NCBI RefSeq assembly: GCF_036711975.1
Contig: NW_027248941.1
Location: forward strand, 2,170,001 to 2,234,000
DNA length: 64,000 nucleotides
Reading direction: 5' to 3'
DNA from: Onthophagus taurus
Taxonomy: Eukaryota > Arthropoda > Insecta > Coleoptera > Scarabaeidae
Positions 12,801 to 27,800 of this stretch are shown in pieces. The position numbers and the translations under genes are program-made. Numbering within the stretch: position 1 is the first letter of the stretch; the number at the start of each line of letters is the position of its first letter. Below the pieces are notes generated by a model, which was not told the origin of the DNA, did no database searches, and saw only the letters and a program-made list of their open reading frames with translations.

Positions 12801-15800
12801 ATAAAACCAAATTTTGTTATTTTTGATGATTTTCGCTTATAACTTATTAATTATGAATGATAGAGAATTACTTTTTACACAAAAAACGTTTAGAATTAAC
12901 TCAACTATAGCATTGAACAAAGATATTTACTCCATCAATCAGTATTACCAACTCAACCTAAGAAAATTGGAGATTTTGACGTTTTCAACAATTTTTTTTT
13001 GATAACTCAATAATTATAACTGATGGAAGAAAATGTTTCGTACAAAAAAGGTTTAGAATGAACCCATAAAACATGTCAAATTAGTTATTTTAACCCATCG
13101 ATCAGTTAGTACCAACCCAACACAAAAATAAAACTAAATTTTGGGGTTTTTGATCATCTTCGGATATAACTTATTAATTATGAATGATAGAGAATTATTT
13201 TTTAAACAAAAAACGTTTAGAATTAACTCAACTATCGCATTGAACAAAGATATTTACTCCATCAATCAGTATTACCAACTCAACCTAAGAAAATTGGAGA
13301 TTTTGACGTTTTCAACAATTTTTTTTTTGATAACTCAATAATTATAACTGATGGAAGAAAATGTTTCGTACAAAAAAGGTTTAGAATGAACCCATAAAAC
13401 ATGTCAAATTAGTTATTTTAACCCATCGATCAGTTAGTACCAACCCAACACAAAAATAAAACTAAATTTTGGGGTTTTTGATCATTTTCGGATATAACTT
13501 ATTAATTATGAATGATAGAGAATTATTTTTTAAACAAAAAACGTTTAGAATTAACTCAACTATTGCATTGAACAAAGATATTTACTCCATCAATCAGTAT
13601 TACCAACTCAACCTAAGAAAATTGGAGATTTTGACGTTTTCAACAATTTTTTTTTGATAACTCAATAATTATAACTGATGGAAGAAAATGTTTCGTACAA
13701 AAAAGGTTTAGAATGAACCCATAAAACATGTCAAATTAGTTATTTTAACCCATCGATCAGTTAGTACCAACCCAACACAAAAATAAAATTAAATTTTGGG
13801 GTTTTTGATCATCTTCGGATATAACTTATTAATTATGAATGATAGAGAATTATTTTTTAAACAAAAAACGTTTAGAATTAACTTAAGTGTTGTAGTGAAC
13901 AAAGATATTTACTCCATCAATCAGTATTACCAACTCAACCTAAGAAAATTGGAGATTTTGACGTTTTCAACAATTTTTGGTTATAACTTTAGTTTCTTAA
14001 GTTTCTTTTCATACAAAAAAGATTTATAATTAATCCATAAAACATATCCAATCAGTTATTTTAATCCATCGATCAATAGTACCAACCCAAAATCTAATAA
14101 ATTAAAATTTCCCCAATTTTTGTACATAACTTATTAATTATTGTCAATTTTTAGGTTTCTTTGGACGCTTTATTCCAACGATTCGGGTGCTTACATCGTA
14201 AAACCCGAATTCTTAGCCTCTTTGCGCCTGGAAGGCAGCTTACCATCGGATGACACCAAAAATAACCTCTCATTATTCTCACCCGGACAAGATCGGGTTA
14301 GTTTCGAACAATTCCGATCGTGGATTTTAATCAAACACGACGCCACGGTCCTCTCAAAATGGCTTTTAGCCTCATCGTGCGTCACCCTAAGTTCGGAATT
14401 AGAGACCCCGACGTTTTATCAAACCCTCGCGGGCGTCACACATCTCGAAGAGCAAGACATTTGCGAGTTAGAAAAATGTTTTTGGTCGCTTCAAAGCGCC
14501 GCTACGTCCGGTCAATTAGATTCAACGTGTGTAACCGCTTTAATTAGCCCCCCCATTCCGGCGAGTGCGTGTCAAGGATTGTTTTTAGCTTTGGATGTTA
14601 ACCGAGATGGTCACGTTGATTTTAAAGAGTTGTGTTGCGGGGTTTCCGCCGCTTGTAGAGGACCAACCGTTGAAAGAATGAAATGTAAATCGCTCAAACT
14701 TAATAATTACAAGATTAATAACTTAAATTTGTTGTTTTAGTTTGTTTTAAAGTCTTCGATATGGACCGAGATGGTTTCTTGAACCAATTTGAGCTCCAAC
14801 ACATGATTGAAGTGCTTTTATACGTAGCCAGGGAGAACGAAACCACCAAAATGAACACGATCGATCGAAATTATTTCAGGAAAAGTAACCGAAAAAACAG
14901 CAATAGCTCCATTAATACCCCGGAATCAACTCCATTTTCAAACGGGGAGGTGCTCAATGAGTTGTACGCGAAAAGTTTGAATTCGTTACGGGGTCAAATT
15001 AACCCCGAAGGGAACGTCTCGCAAGAAGATTTTTTAGTTTGGAGTAACGAAAATGTTACGAATCCTTTAGTTGACCCATTTTTGGAGCTCCTTTTTCAAG
15101 TTTGTCACGTTTCGCTTGGATTAAAACCTTTATGTAGACATCACGAACACGAAATAGGTTAAATTAATTTATTTGTTTTAATTATTAATTAAAAATTGAG
15201 GTTATGATTATTTCTTTTATAGTTAGAGGTTGGTTAGATCGTGAGGGACGCCGAGGATACCGCGTCGGCCAATTTTGGTATTTAATCTCGTCCGAGTGGT
15301 GGCAAATGTGGTTAAATTACACGACGGGACCTCGAAATAATTATGATTATTGTAATTGTCGCCCGGATAATCGGGTTCCGGTCGAGGAAGGAATCGTGTG
15401 CGACGAAAGCTTTCCCAGTAATGGAACTGATTTTACGTCGCATTCGAATGAGTTTAATTCTAATAGTACGGATTCGATGGGGGATTTGTTGAGTAAAGGA
15501 GATAGGTTAGAAATTAATGATTTAATTGAATTGGTGTGTTTAAAAAAAATTAATTAATTTTTTTACAGTTGTAGCATTGCTTCGAGTTCGGGAGTTTCGA
15601 GCAGTTCTGGAACGGGGATGAAGCGGGCCCAAAATGGGATGCCTGGGCCGATTAATAATTCGAATTTGGTGGTTGAGGTGGCCCAAACTAAAGTTGGAAC
15701 TTTAACTGGAGAAGGTAAATGAATTATCCATCGATCAGTAGTACCAACCCAACGCAAAAATAAAACCAAATTTTGATGATTTTCGGTTATAACTTATTAA

Positions 15801-18800
15801 TTATGAATGATGGAGAATTACGTTTTAAACAAAAAATGTTGGGAATTAACTCATAAGACGTATTTAATAAACATAATTGTTCCATCAATCAGGATTACCA
15901 ACTTAACCTAAGAAAATTAGAAATTTTGACGTTTTCATCAATTTTCTTCTATAACTCATTAATTATAATTGATGGACAAAAATGTTTCGTACAAAAAAGG
16001 TTTAAAATTAACCCATAAAACATATCCAATAAGTTATTTTAACCCATCGATCAGTTAGTACCAACCCAACCCAAAAATAAAACTAAATTTTTGGGTTTTT
16101 GATAATTTTCGGATATAACTTATTAATTATGAATGATAGAGAATTACTATTTAGACAAAAAACGTTTAGAATTAACTCAAGTATCGTATTGAACAAAGAT
16201 ATTTACTCCATCAATCAGTATTACCAACTCAACCTAAGAAAATTGGAGATTTTGACGTTTTCAACAATTTTTTTTTAATAACTCAGTAACTATAACTGAT
16301 GTAAAAAAATGTTTCGTACAAAAAAGGTTTAGAATGAACCCATAAAACATGTCAAATTAGTTATTTTAACCCATCAATCAGTTAGTACCAACCCAACACA
16401 AAAAGAAAACTAAATTTTGGGGTTTTTGATCATTTTCGGATATAACTTATTAATTATGAATGATAGAGAATTACTTTTTATACAAAAAATGTTTAGAATT
16501 AACTCAAGTATCGTATCGAACAAAGATATTTACTCCATCAATCAGTATTACCAACTCAACCTAAGAAAATTGGAGATTTTGATGTTTTCAACAATATTTT
16601 TTTCATAACTCAATAATTATAACTGATGGAAAAAGATGTTTCGTACAAAAAAGGTTTAGAATGAGCCCATAAAACATGTCAAATTAGTTATTTTAACCCA
16701 TCGATCAGTTAGTACCAACCCAACCCAAAAATAAAACTAAATTTTGGGGTTTTTGATCATTTTCGGATATAACTTATTAATTATAAATGATAGAGAATTA
16801 CTTTTTACACAAAAAACGTTTAGAATTAACTCAACTATCGCATTGAACAAAGATATTTACTCCATCAATCAGTATTACCAACTCAACCTAAGAAAATTGG
16901 AGATTTTGACGTTTTCAACAATTTTTTTTTCATAACTCAATAATTATAACTGATGGAAAAAAATGATTCGTACAAAAAAGGTTTAAAATTAACCCATAAA
17001 ACATATCCAAAAAGTTATTTTAACCCATCGATCAGTTAGTACCAACCCAACCCAAAAATAAAACAAAATTTTGGAATTTTTGATCATTTTCGGATATAAC
17101 TTATTAATTATGAATGATAGAGAATTACTATTTACACAAAAAACGTTTAGAATTAACTCAAGTAACATAATGAACAAAGATATTTACTCCAACAATCAGT
17201 ATTACCAACTCAACCTAAGAAAATTGGAGATTTTGACGTTTTCAACAATTTTTTTTTAATAACTCAATAACTATAACTGATGTAAAAAAATGTTTCGTAC
17301 AAAAAAGGTTTAGAATGAACCCATAAAACATGTCAAATTAGTTATTTTAACCCATCGATCAGTTAGTACCAACCCAACCCAAAAATAAAACAAAATTTTG
17401 GGGTTTTTGATCATTTTCGGATATAACTTATTAATTATGAATGATAGAGAATTACTTTTTACACAAAAAACGTTTAGAATTAACTCAAGTAACATAATGA
17501 ACAAAGATATTTACTCCATCAATCAGTATTACCAACTCAACCTAAGAAAATTGGAGATTTTGACGTTTTCAATAAATTTTTTTTTAATAACTCAATAATT
17601 ATAACTGATGGAAGAAAATGTTTCGTACAAAAAAGGTTTAGAATGAACCCATAAAACATGTCAAATTAGTTATTTTAACCCATCGATCAGTTAGTACCAA
17701 CACAACACAAAAATAAAACTAAATTTTGGGGTTTTTGATCATTTTCGGATATAACTTATTAATTATGAATGATAGAGAATTACTTTTTATACAAAAAACG
17801 TTTAGAATTAACTTAAGTGTCGTATTGAACAAAGATATTTACTCCATCAATCAGTATTACCAACTCAACCTAAGAAAATTGAAGATTTTGACGTTTTCAG
17901 CAATTTTTTTTTTGATAACTCAATAATTATAACTGATGGAAGAAAATGTTTCGTACAAAAAAGGTTTAGAATTAACCCATAAAACATATCTAATAAGTTA
18001 TATTAATCCACCGATCAGTAGTACCAACCGAACCCAATAATAAAACTAAATTTTGATGTTTTTGACGATTTTCGGTTATAACTTATTAATTATGAGTGAT
18101 GGAGAATTACTTTTTAAACAAAAAACGTTTAGAATTACCTTATAAGACGTATTGAATACAAATATTTACCCCATCAATCAGGATTACCAACTCAACCTAA
18201 GAAAAATAGAAATTTTGACGTTTTCAACAATTTCCTTTTATAACTCAATGATTATAGCTGATGGAAAAAAATGTTTCGTACAAAAAAGGGTTAGAATTAA
18301 CCCATAAAATAGATCCAGTAAGTTATTTTAATCCATCGATCAGTTAGTACCAACCCAACCCATAAATAAATCCAAATTTTGAGGTTTTTAACAATTTTAG
18401 GTTATAACTTATTAATAATGATTGATGGAGAATCACTTTTTAAACAAAAAATGTTTATAATTGTCTCATAAAACGTATTGAATAAAGATATTTAGTCGAT
18501 CAATCGGTATAACCAACCCAACTTAAGAAAAATAGAAATTTTGACGTTTCCATCAATTTTCTTCAATAACTCATTAATTATAAGTTTTAGAAAAAAACTT
18601 TTCATACAAAAAAGGTTTACAATTAACCCATAAAACATATGCATTAAGTTATTTTAATCCACCGATCAGTTAGTACCAACCCAACTCGAAAATAAAACTA
18701 AATTTTGAGGTTTTTGATCATTTTCGGATATAACTTATTGTTTATGAATGATGGAGAATTACTTTTTAAACAAAAAATGTTTAGAATGAACTCGTAAAAC

Positions 18801-21800
18801 GTATTAAGTAAAGATATTTACTCCAAATCATCATCATTGCCAACCTAAGAAAAGTAGAATATTTGACATTTTCATCAATTTCTCTCTATAACTCATTAAT
18901 TATAATTAAAAAAAAAATATTTCAAACAAAAAAAGTTTAGAATTAACCTATAAAACATATCTAATAAGTTAATTTAATCCATCGATCAGTAGTACCAACC
19001 TATCCCAACAGTAAAACCGAATTTTGAGGTTTTTAACGATTTTTGGTTATAACTTATTAATAATAAATGATGGGGAATTTAGAATTAGCTCATAAAACGT
19101 ATTGAATAAAGATATTTACTCCATGATCAGTATTACCAACCCAACCCAAAAATAACACAAAATTTTAATGTTTTTTTTATCATTTTCTGTTATAATTTAT
19201 TAATTATGCGTTATGTTTTAAACAAAAAATGATGCGAATTAACTCATAAAGCGTATTTAATAAATATATCTGTTCCAATTTTAATCCATCGATCAATACT
19301 ACCAACTTAACCAAATTTTTTAAATTTATTTTTAAAAATTTTTTTTGTTTTAGGTGGCCGTTTACGTAGAGACACAACACTAAGTCAAGGAAACGATTTC
19401 GAACTCGTCCCGGAATCTCTTTGGAAAGCCCTCCAACTCTGGTACGGGTGTTCTCTCCCCCTCCCGCGGCAAGTAATCAAACCCCCAAACTCCCCGGACG
19501 TCGAACTCGAACTTTACCCATTAAATTTACGAATACTCCAACATCACAATCAATCCTCATCAACATCCGGTTCTCCAGCGACTTGGAATAGCATCGTCGG
19601 GGGTTATGGTGCGGCCGCTTTGAGTACAGCGGGAATTACGAGCACCCCAGTGGCTCCCCCAAGGCGATATCTCGCCCATACAGCCGCTTTCTCCCGATTA
19701 TCAAACGTCAGACAGGTTATTGAATTTTTAGGCGCACGCTTATTATTTCGAACCGAAGATATCCGATTATGGCACGTTAAGGAGGGATCAACGATACTTT
19801 TAGAAGACGAAACATCGACGTTACAAGATTTGGGAATCGGAGATAACGAACAAATCCTTTTGGAGGTTCGAAATAAAGATTTAACATGGCCCGAAGAGTT
19901 AGGCGCGTTGGTTAGTGGCAACACAGCCGTTCAATCATTAATTTCATCCGAGCGAAGACCCACGATAACACTCCCACCCGGCGCTACGGGTTTACACAAC
20001 TTAGGAAACACGTGTTTTATGAACGCTGCGTTACAAGCCGTATCAAACACGCGCCCATTAACGTTATATTTCCAAAGAGATCTGCAACTTTGCGAGTTAA
20101 ACTCGGTGAATCCCCTCGGAACTAAAGGACAAGTCGCGAAGAGATACGCCGAGTTGTGCAGGGATTTATGGGCGGGCTCAACTCGCAGCGTGGCCCCTTT
20201 AAAATTAAGATATTGCGTAACTAAACATGCTCCGCATTTGGGTGGAGGGGGACAACACGATTCTCAAGAATTATTAGCTTGGTTGTTGGATTCGTTGCAT
20301 GAGGATTTAAATCGCGTCCCAAAAAAGCAATATTCCGAGTTGAGGGATTCTGATGGAAGACCTGATGAGGTTGTGGCACAAGAAGCCTGGAGCCAACATT
20401 TAGCGCGGGATCATTCTATAATTACCGATTTGTTTTATGGGCAATTAAAGAGTAAGGTTAGTTTAAAAAAAAATAGAATTAATTCATAAAATGTGTTGAA
20501 TGAAGTCAGGATTACCAACCCAATCTAAGAAAAACAGAAACTTAAAAATAATTTTGTAATGTTTTATACAAAAAGGTTTTATACAAATAAGTTATTTTAA
20601 TCCACCAATCAATAGTACCAAACCAAACCAAAAATAACACCAAATTTTGATGTTTTTAACGATTTTTGGTTATAACTTATTAATTATGAATGATGGAGAA
20701 TTAATTTTTAAAGAAAAAACGTTTAGAATTAACTCATAAAACGTACTGAATAAAGATATTTACTCCATCAATCAGTATTACCAACCCAATTTAAGAAATA
20801 TTGAAATTTTGACGTTTCTCAACAATTTTCTTTTATAACTCAATAATTATGAGCGATGGAATAAAATGTTTCATACAAAAAAGGTTTAGAATTAACCCCT
20901 ATAACATATCAAATAAGTTATTTTAATCCATCGATTAATAGTACCAACCCAAACCAAAAATAACACCAAATTTTGATGTTTTTAACGATTTTCGGTTATA
21001 ACTTATTAATTATGAATGATGGAGAATTACTTTTTAAAGAAAAAACGTTTAGAATTAACTCATAAAACGTATTGAATATAGATATTTTCTCCATCAATCA
21101 GTATTACCAACCCAACTTATGATAAATAGAAATTTTGACGTTTTCATCAATTTTCTCCTATAACTCATTAATTATAATTGATAGAAAAAAATTTTTCGTA
21201 CAAAAAAAGGTTTAGAATTAACCCATAAAGCATATCCAATAAGTTATTTTAATCCACCGATCAATAGTACCAACCCAAACCAAAAATAACACCAAATTTT
21301 GATGTTTTTGACGATTTACGGTTATAACTTATTAATTATAAATGATGGAGAATTACTTTTTACACAAAAAAGCTTTAGAATTAACTCAAGTCTCATATTG
21401 AGCAAAGATATTTACTCAATCAATCAGTATTACCAACTCAACCTAAGAAAATTGGAGATTTTGACGTTTCCAATATTTTTTTTTGATAACTCAATAATTA
21501 TAACTGATGGAAAAAAATGTTTCGTACAAAAAAGGTTTAGAATGAACCCATAAAACATATCCAATAAGTTATTTTAACCCATCGATCAGTTAGTACCAAC
21601 CCAACCCAAAAATAAAACTAAATTTTGGGGTTTTTAATCATTTTCGGATATAACTTATTAATTATGAATGATGAAGAATTACTTTTTAAACAAAAAACGT
21701 TTAGAATTAACTCGTAAAACGCATTGAACAAAGATATTTACTCCATCAATCAATATTACCAACCCAACCTATGAACAATAGTAATTTTGACATTTATCAA

Positions 21801-24800
21801 CAATTTTCTTTTATAACTCTTTAATATTAACTGATGGAAACAAATGTTTCATACAAAAAAGGTTTAAAATTAACCCATCAAACATATCCAATAAGTTATT
21901 TTAATCCATCGATCAATAGTACCAACCCAACCCAAAAATAACACCAAATTTTGATGTTTTTAACCACTTTCGGTTATAACTTATTAATTATGAATGATAG
22001 AGAATTACTTTTTACACAAAAAACCTTTAGAATTAACTCAAGTCTCATATTGAGCAAAGATATTTACTCCATCAATCAGTATTACCAACTCAACCTAAGA
22101 AAATTGGAGATTTTGACGTTTTCAACATTTTTTTTTTGATAACTCAATAATTATAACTGATGGAAAAAAATGTTTCGTACAAAAAAGGTTTAGAATGAAC
22201 CCATAAAACATATCCAATAAGTTATTTTAACCCATCGATCAGTTAGTACCAACCCAACCCAAAAATAAAACTAAATTTTGGGGTTTTTGATCATTTTCGG
22301 ATATAACTTATTAATTATGAATGATAGAGAATTACTTTTTACATAAAAAACGTTTAGAATTAACTCAACTATCGCATTGAATAAAGATATTTACTCCATC
22401 AATCAGTATTACCAACTCAACCTAAGAAAATTGGAGATTTTGACGTTTTCAACATTTTTTTTTTGATAACTCAATAATTATAACTGATGGAAAAAAATGT
22501 TTCGTGCAAAAAAGGCTTAGAATGAACCCATAAAACATATCTAATAAGTTATTTTAATCCACCGATCAGTTAGTACCAACCCAACCCAAAAATAAAACTA
22601 AATTTTGGGGTTTTTGATCATTTTCGGATATAACTTATTAATTATGAATGATAGAGAATTACTTTTTACACAAAAAACGTTTAGAATTAACTCAAGTATC
22701 GTATTGAACAAAGATATTTACTCCATCAATCAGTATTACCAACTCAACCTAAGAAAATTGGAGATTTTGATGTTTTCATCAATTTTTTTTTGATAACTCA
22801 ATAATTATAACTGATGGAAAAAAATATTTCGTACAAAAAAGGTTTAGAATGAACCCATAAAACATGTCCAATTAATTATTTTAACCCATCGATCAGTTAG
22901 TACCAACACAGTACAAAGATAAAACAAAATTTTGGGGTTTTTGATCATTTTCGGATATAACTTATTAATTATGAATGATAGAGAATTACTTTTTACACAA
23001 AAAACCTTTAGAATTAACTCAAGTCTCATATTGAGCAAAGATATTTACTCCATCAATCAGTATTACCAACTCAACCTAAGAAAATTGGAGATTTTGACAT
23101 TCTTAACAATGTTTTTTGATAACTCAATAATTATAACTGCTGGAAAAAAATGTTTCGTACAAAAAAGGTTTAGAATGAACCCATAAAACATATCCAATAA
23201 GTTATTTTAACCCATCGATCAGTTAGTACCAACCCAACCCAAAAATAAAACTAAATTTTGGGGTTTTTGATCATTTTCGGATATAACTTATTAATTATGA
23301 ATGATGAAGAATTACTTTTTAAACAAAAAACGTTTAGAATTAACTCGTAAAGCGGATTGAACAAAGATATTTACTCCATCAATCAATATTACCAACCCAA
23401 CCTAAGAAAAATAGAAATTTTGACATTTATCAACAATTTTCTTTTATAACTCTTTAATATTAACTGATTGGAAACAAATGTTTCATACAAAAAAGGTTTA
23501 AAATTAACCCATAAAACATATCCAATAAATTATTTTAATCCATCGATCAATAGTACCAACCCAACCCAAAAATCACAAAAAATTTTGATGTTTTTAACCA
23601 TTTTCGGTTATAACTTATTAATTGTGAATGATAGAGAATTACTTTTTACACAAACAACCTTTAGAATTAACTCAAGTCTCATATTGAGCAAAGATATTTA
23701 CTCCATCAATCAGTATCACCAACTCAACCTAAGAAAATTGGAGATTTTGACGTTTTCAACTTTTTTTTTGATAACTCAATAATTATAACTGATGGAAAAA
23801 ATGTTTCGTATAAAAAAGGTTTAAAATGAACCCATAAAACATATCCAATAAGTTATTTTAACCCATCGATCAGTTAGTACCAACCCAACCCAAAAATACA
23901 ACTAAATTTTGGGGTTTTTGATCATTTTCGGATATAACTTATTAATTATGAATGATAGAGAATTACTTTTTACACAAAAAACCTTTAGAATTAACTCAAG
24001 TCTCATATTGAGCAAAGATATTTACTCCATCAATCAGTATTACCAACTCAACCTAAGAAAATTGGAGATTTTGACGTTTTCAACATTTTTTTTTGATAAC
24101 TCAATGATTATAACTGATGGAAAAAAATGTTTCGTACAAAAAAGGTTTAGAATGAACCCATAAAACATATCCAATAAGTTATTTTAACCCATCGACCAGT
24201 TAGTGCCAACCCAACCCAAAAATAAAACTAAATTTTGGGGTTTTTGATCATTTTCGGATATAACTTATTAATTATGAATGATGAAGAATTAGTTTTTAAA
24301 CAAAAAACGTTTAGAATTAACTCGTAAAACGTATTGAACAAAGATATTTACTCCATCAATCAGTATTACCAACCCAACCTATGACAAATAGAAACTTTGA
24401 CATTTATCAACAATTTTCTTTTATAACTCTTTAATATTAACTGGTGGAAACAAATGTTTCATACAAAAAAGGTTTAAAATTAACCCATAAAACATATCCA
24501 ATAAATTATTTTAATCCATCGATCAATAGTACCAACCCAATTTAAAAAATATTGAAATTTTGACGTTTTCATCAATTTTCTCCTATACCTTGTTAATTAT
24601 AACTAATGGAAAAAGAATTTTTGTGCAAGTTATCAATTAAGATTATCAATAAGATTGATTTAATTTTTTTTTTAGGTTACCTGTCAAACTTGTGGGCATG
24701 AATCAGTGAGGTTCGATCCGTTTAATTTGCTTAGTTTGCCTTTACCAATGGAGAGTTACACGTTATGCGAAGTTTTGGGTAAATTAATTTTAATAAAATC

Positions 24801-27800
24801 AAAATAAATGTTAACATTATTGTTTTTAGTGATAAGACTAACGGGGGAAGTCCCAATTAAGTACGGGATGCGTTTAAATTCCGAAGCGAAATACCTCGAA
24901 CTGAAAGAACAATTAGAAAACCTCTGCGAGATCCCCCCAAATCGGATTTTATTGGCCGAGGTGGCTTACTCGCAAATTAAACAGTTCCTTAACGACGAAG
25001 CCCGAATTAACCCGAGTACGGCGACCGAATTATACGCGTACGAGTTACCCCGGTGCGGAAAAGACGACCATCTCGCTAAAATCGAGGATGACGCGGGTAA
25101 ATTTATTTTTAATTCGTTTTTAGTTGCTTCTTTTTTACTCACCTAACCCAAATTTTATTTTTTGTTTCTGTCTCCGTTTCTGTTACCGTTTGTTGGGCGC
25201 AGATCTCGACCAGGCTCTCGTGCAGACACCTCTGGCCCGGAGCCCCGAGGTAAGGAGTTCAGCGCTATGCATGTCCAACATTTTATGCTTTAAGGTATGC
25301 ACGTTAAGAATTAGATGTATCAAAAAATACAACTTTGTGCGATTTTATTCAAATTTGAGTCAATTATTTTATATTGATGTTGCCACGTATTAAACCCCGA
25401 GTAAAATGAGCCCAAAAACGATTTCGTATCATCAAAAATAACCGAGATATCGCTACTTCCGGTTAAGCACTTCCGGTTAATTAATTTTTTTGATAATATC
25501 GTATTAATCCTCATTTTACGCTGATTAATTTGATACCAAACTCGCTATATTTTGATTGTGATATTGAAATTTACCAACCGGAAATGAATAACCGGAAGTT
25601 GCAATATCTCGGTTATTTTTGATGGTACAACATCGTTTTTGGGCTCATTTTAAAGGGTGTTGATTACGGAAAAAGGGTTAAAATGTTTTTGTAGTTTGCA
25701 CAAAAAAAAATAATTATTACTAACCGGAAATAGAGTTATTTTTCGTTGTATTGTGTGTAGATTTTTTTTTGTAAATAAAGAAATATGTACATATATATAA
25801 ATAATCTTATTTACATTAATATTTTTAATTAAATTAATTCTTTTTTAGAATCTCAGTTTAAGAGCTTGCGACACCGAAACAATTGTGAAATCAACGCGAC
25901 TTCCGGCGGGGATCTCTTTGCAATCGCCGCCGAAACGCGTTTCCGTGCATTCTGTGGCGCCATCTGTGTACACGGATGACCCGGTGAAGAGCCCGACTTA
26001 CTTGGTTGCGGTGCACCGGAAGTGCGTGCGTCAGGAGACATATTTTTTGTCGCAGCACAAATCGAAGCCGAGTTTGTTTGGAGTTCCGTTGCTGTTGGGT
26101 TGCAACTCCAACAGCACCTGTCAAAACTTGTATGAGATCGTTTGGAATCAAGTGACGCGGTTGTTGAGTCCGTTACCTCAAAGCGATCAAACGAATCATG
26201 CTACGGATTGGTGAGAAACTTATTAATTAAGATGTCAAAAAGCGTCCAAAACCTTTTTAAGAATTTCCACAGTTGTCTAAACGTGTTTTAGACATTTATA
26301 AAGACTTCCAGAGGATTTTTAAAGATGTCAAAAAGTGTCCAGAACCTTTATTACGATCTAGATAATTGTTAAAAAGTGTTTAAATGTTTTCTGGGCATCT
26401 AAAAAGATTTTTGAAGATGTCCAAAAAGTGTCTAGAAGCTTTTTAATGATTTTGATAGACCCAAATAGTGATTAAACACTTTCTGGGCAGTTATAAAGAT
26501 TTCCAGAAGTTTTTAAAAGATGTCAAAAAGTGTCCAAAAGCTTTCTAATGAACTATATAATTATTAAAAAGTATCTTAAGGTTTTCTGGACAGTTATAAA
26601 GACTTCTAGAAGATTTTTCAAGGTTCCCAAAAGTGTCCAAAAGCTTTTTAATGATTACTGTAATTATCAACTTATGTCTAAACATTTTCTGGGCAGCTAT
26701 AAAGATTTCCAGAGGGTTTTTGAAGATGTCCAAAACGGTCTCGGAGCTTTTTCATAATTCCCATAGATACCAAATAGTGTCTAAACGCTTTTTGAGCAGT
26801 TATGAAGGTTGCCAGAAGGTCTTAATCAACTGTATATTTATTAAAAAGTATGTTAACGTTTCTGGACAACTGTAAAGATTTTTAAAGAATCCCAAAAGTG
26901 TCCAGAATCATTTTAATAATTTCCGTAATTATCAAATAATGTCTAAACGCTTTCTGGGCAGTGATAACGATTGTCATAAGATTTAAAAGATGTCCAGAAG
27001 TGTCTAGAAACTATCTAATGAACTATATAATTATTAAAAACCATCTAATCGATGTCTGGACAATTATAAAGTTTGTCATAGGGCTTTTAAAGACGTCAAA
27101 AAGTCTCTAGAAGATTTTTTAATGATATCCCAAGTTAACCAGGCATTTCTAAGGAGGCCCATAATTATTAAAATGTGTCTAAACACTTTCAGGACAGTAA
27201 CAAAGTTTATCTAAAGTTTCTTAAAGTCGTCAAAAAGTATTTAAGCGCTTTCTAGATATTTATGAAGACATACAGAGGGTTTTTAAAGATGTCAAAAAGC
27301 GTAGAGACGCTATCTAATGAGTGCCATGATTATCAAAAGGTGTCTAAAAACTTTCTGGACAATTCTCGAAGCTCTCTAATGATTTCTATAGTCGTGAAAA
27401 AGTGTCCTGAAGCTTTTTAATGATTATTATAGTCGTTAAACAGAATCCACAAGGATTCTAATAATGTTAGAAAGCGTCCTAAAGCTTTCTAATGATCGCC
27501 ATGGATATCAAAAGGTGTCTAAATGCTTTCTGGACAATTATAAATATTCCTAGGAGATTTTAAAAGATGTCTAAAAGTGTCTAGAAAGTTTCTAGTGATT
27601 AATATAGTCGTCAAAAAGTGCCCAGAAGGTGTTTAATGATATCTATAATCGTCAAAAAGTGCTCAGGAGGTGTCTAATGATATCTGTAATAGTCAAAATA
27701 TGTCCAGAAAGTGTCTAATGATCTCTATAGTAGTCAAAAACTGTTTAGAAGCTATCTAATGTTATTAATAGTTGTTAAAAAAATGTTTTTTAGGATTTTT

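Noticed and set aside
12814-24163. Many 60-104 codon frames in the 327-bp satellite
   Set aside because: Same frame in homogenised tandem copies, most starting at TTG; kept only as a low-interest finding.
26530-26875. Overlapping small frames in the 41-bp minisatellite (also 51773-52033)
   Set aside because: Repeat-derived, both strands open, no coding signature.
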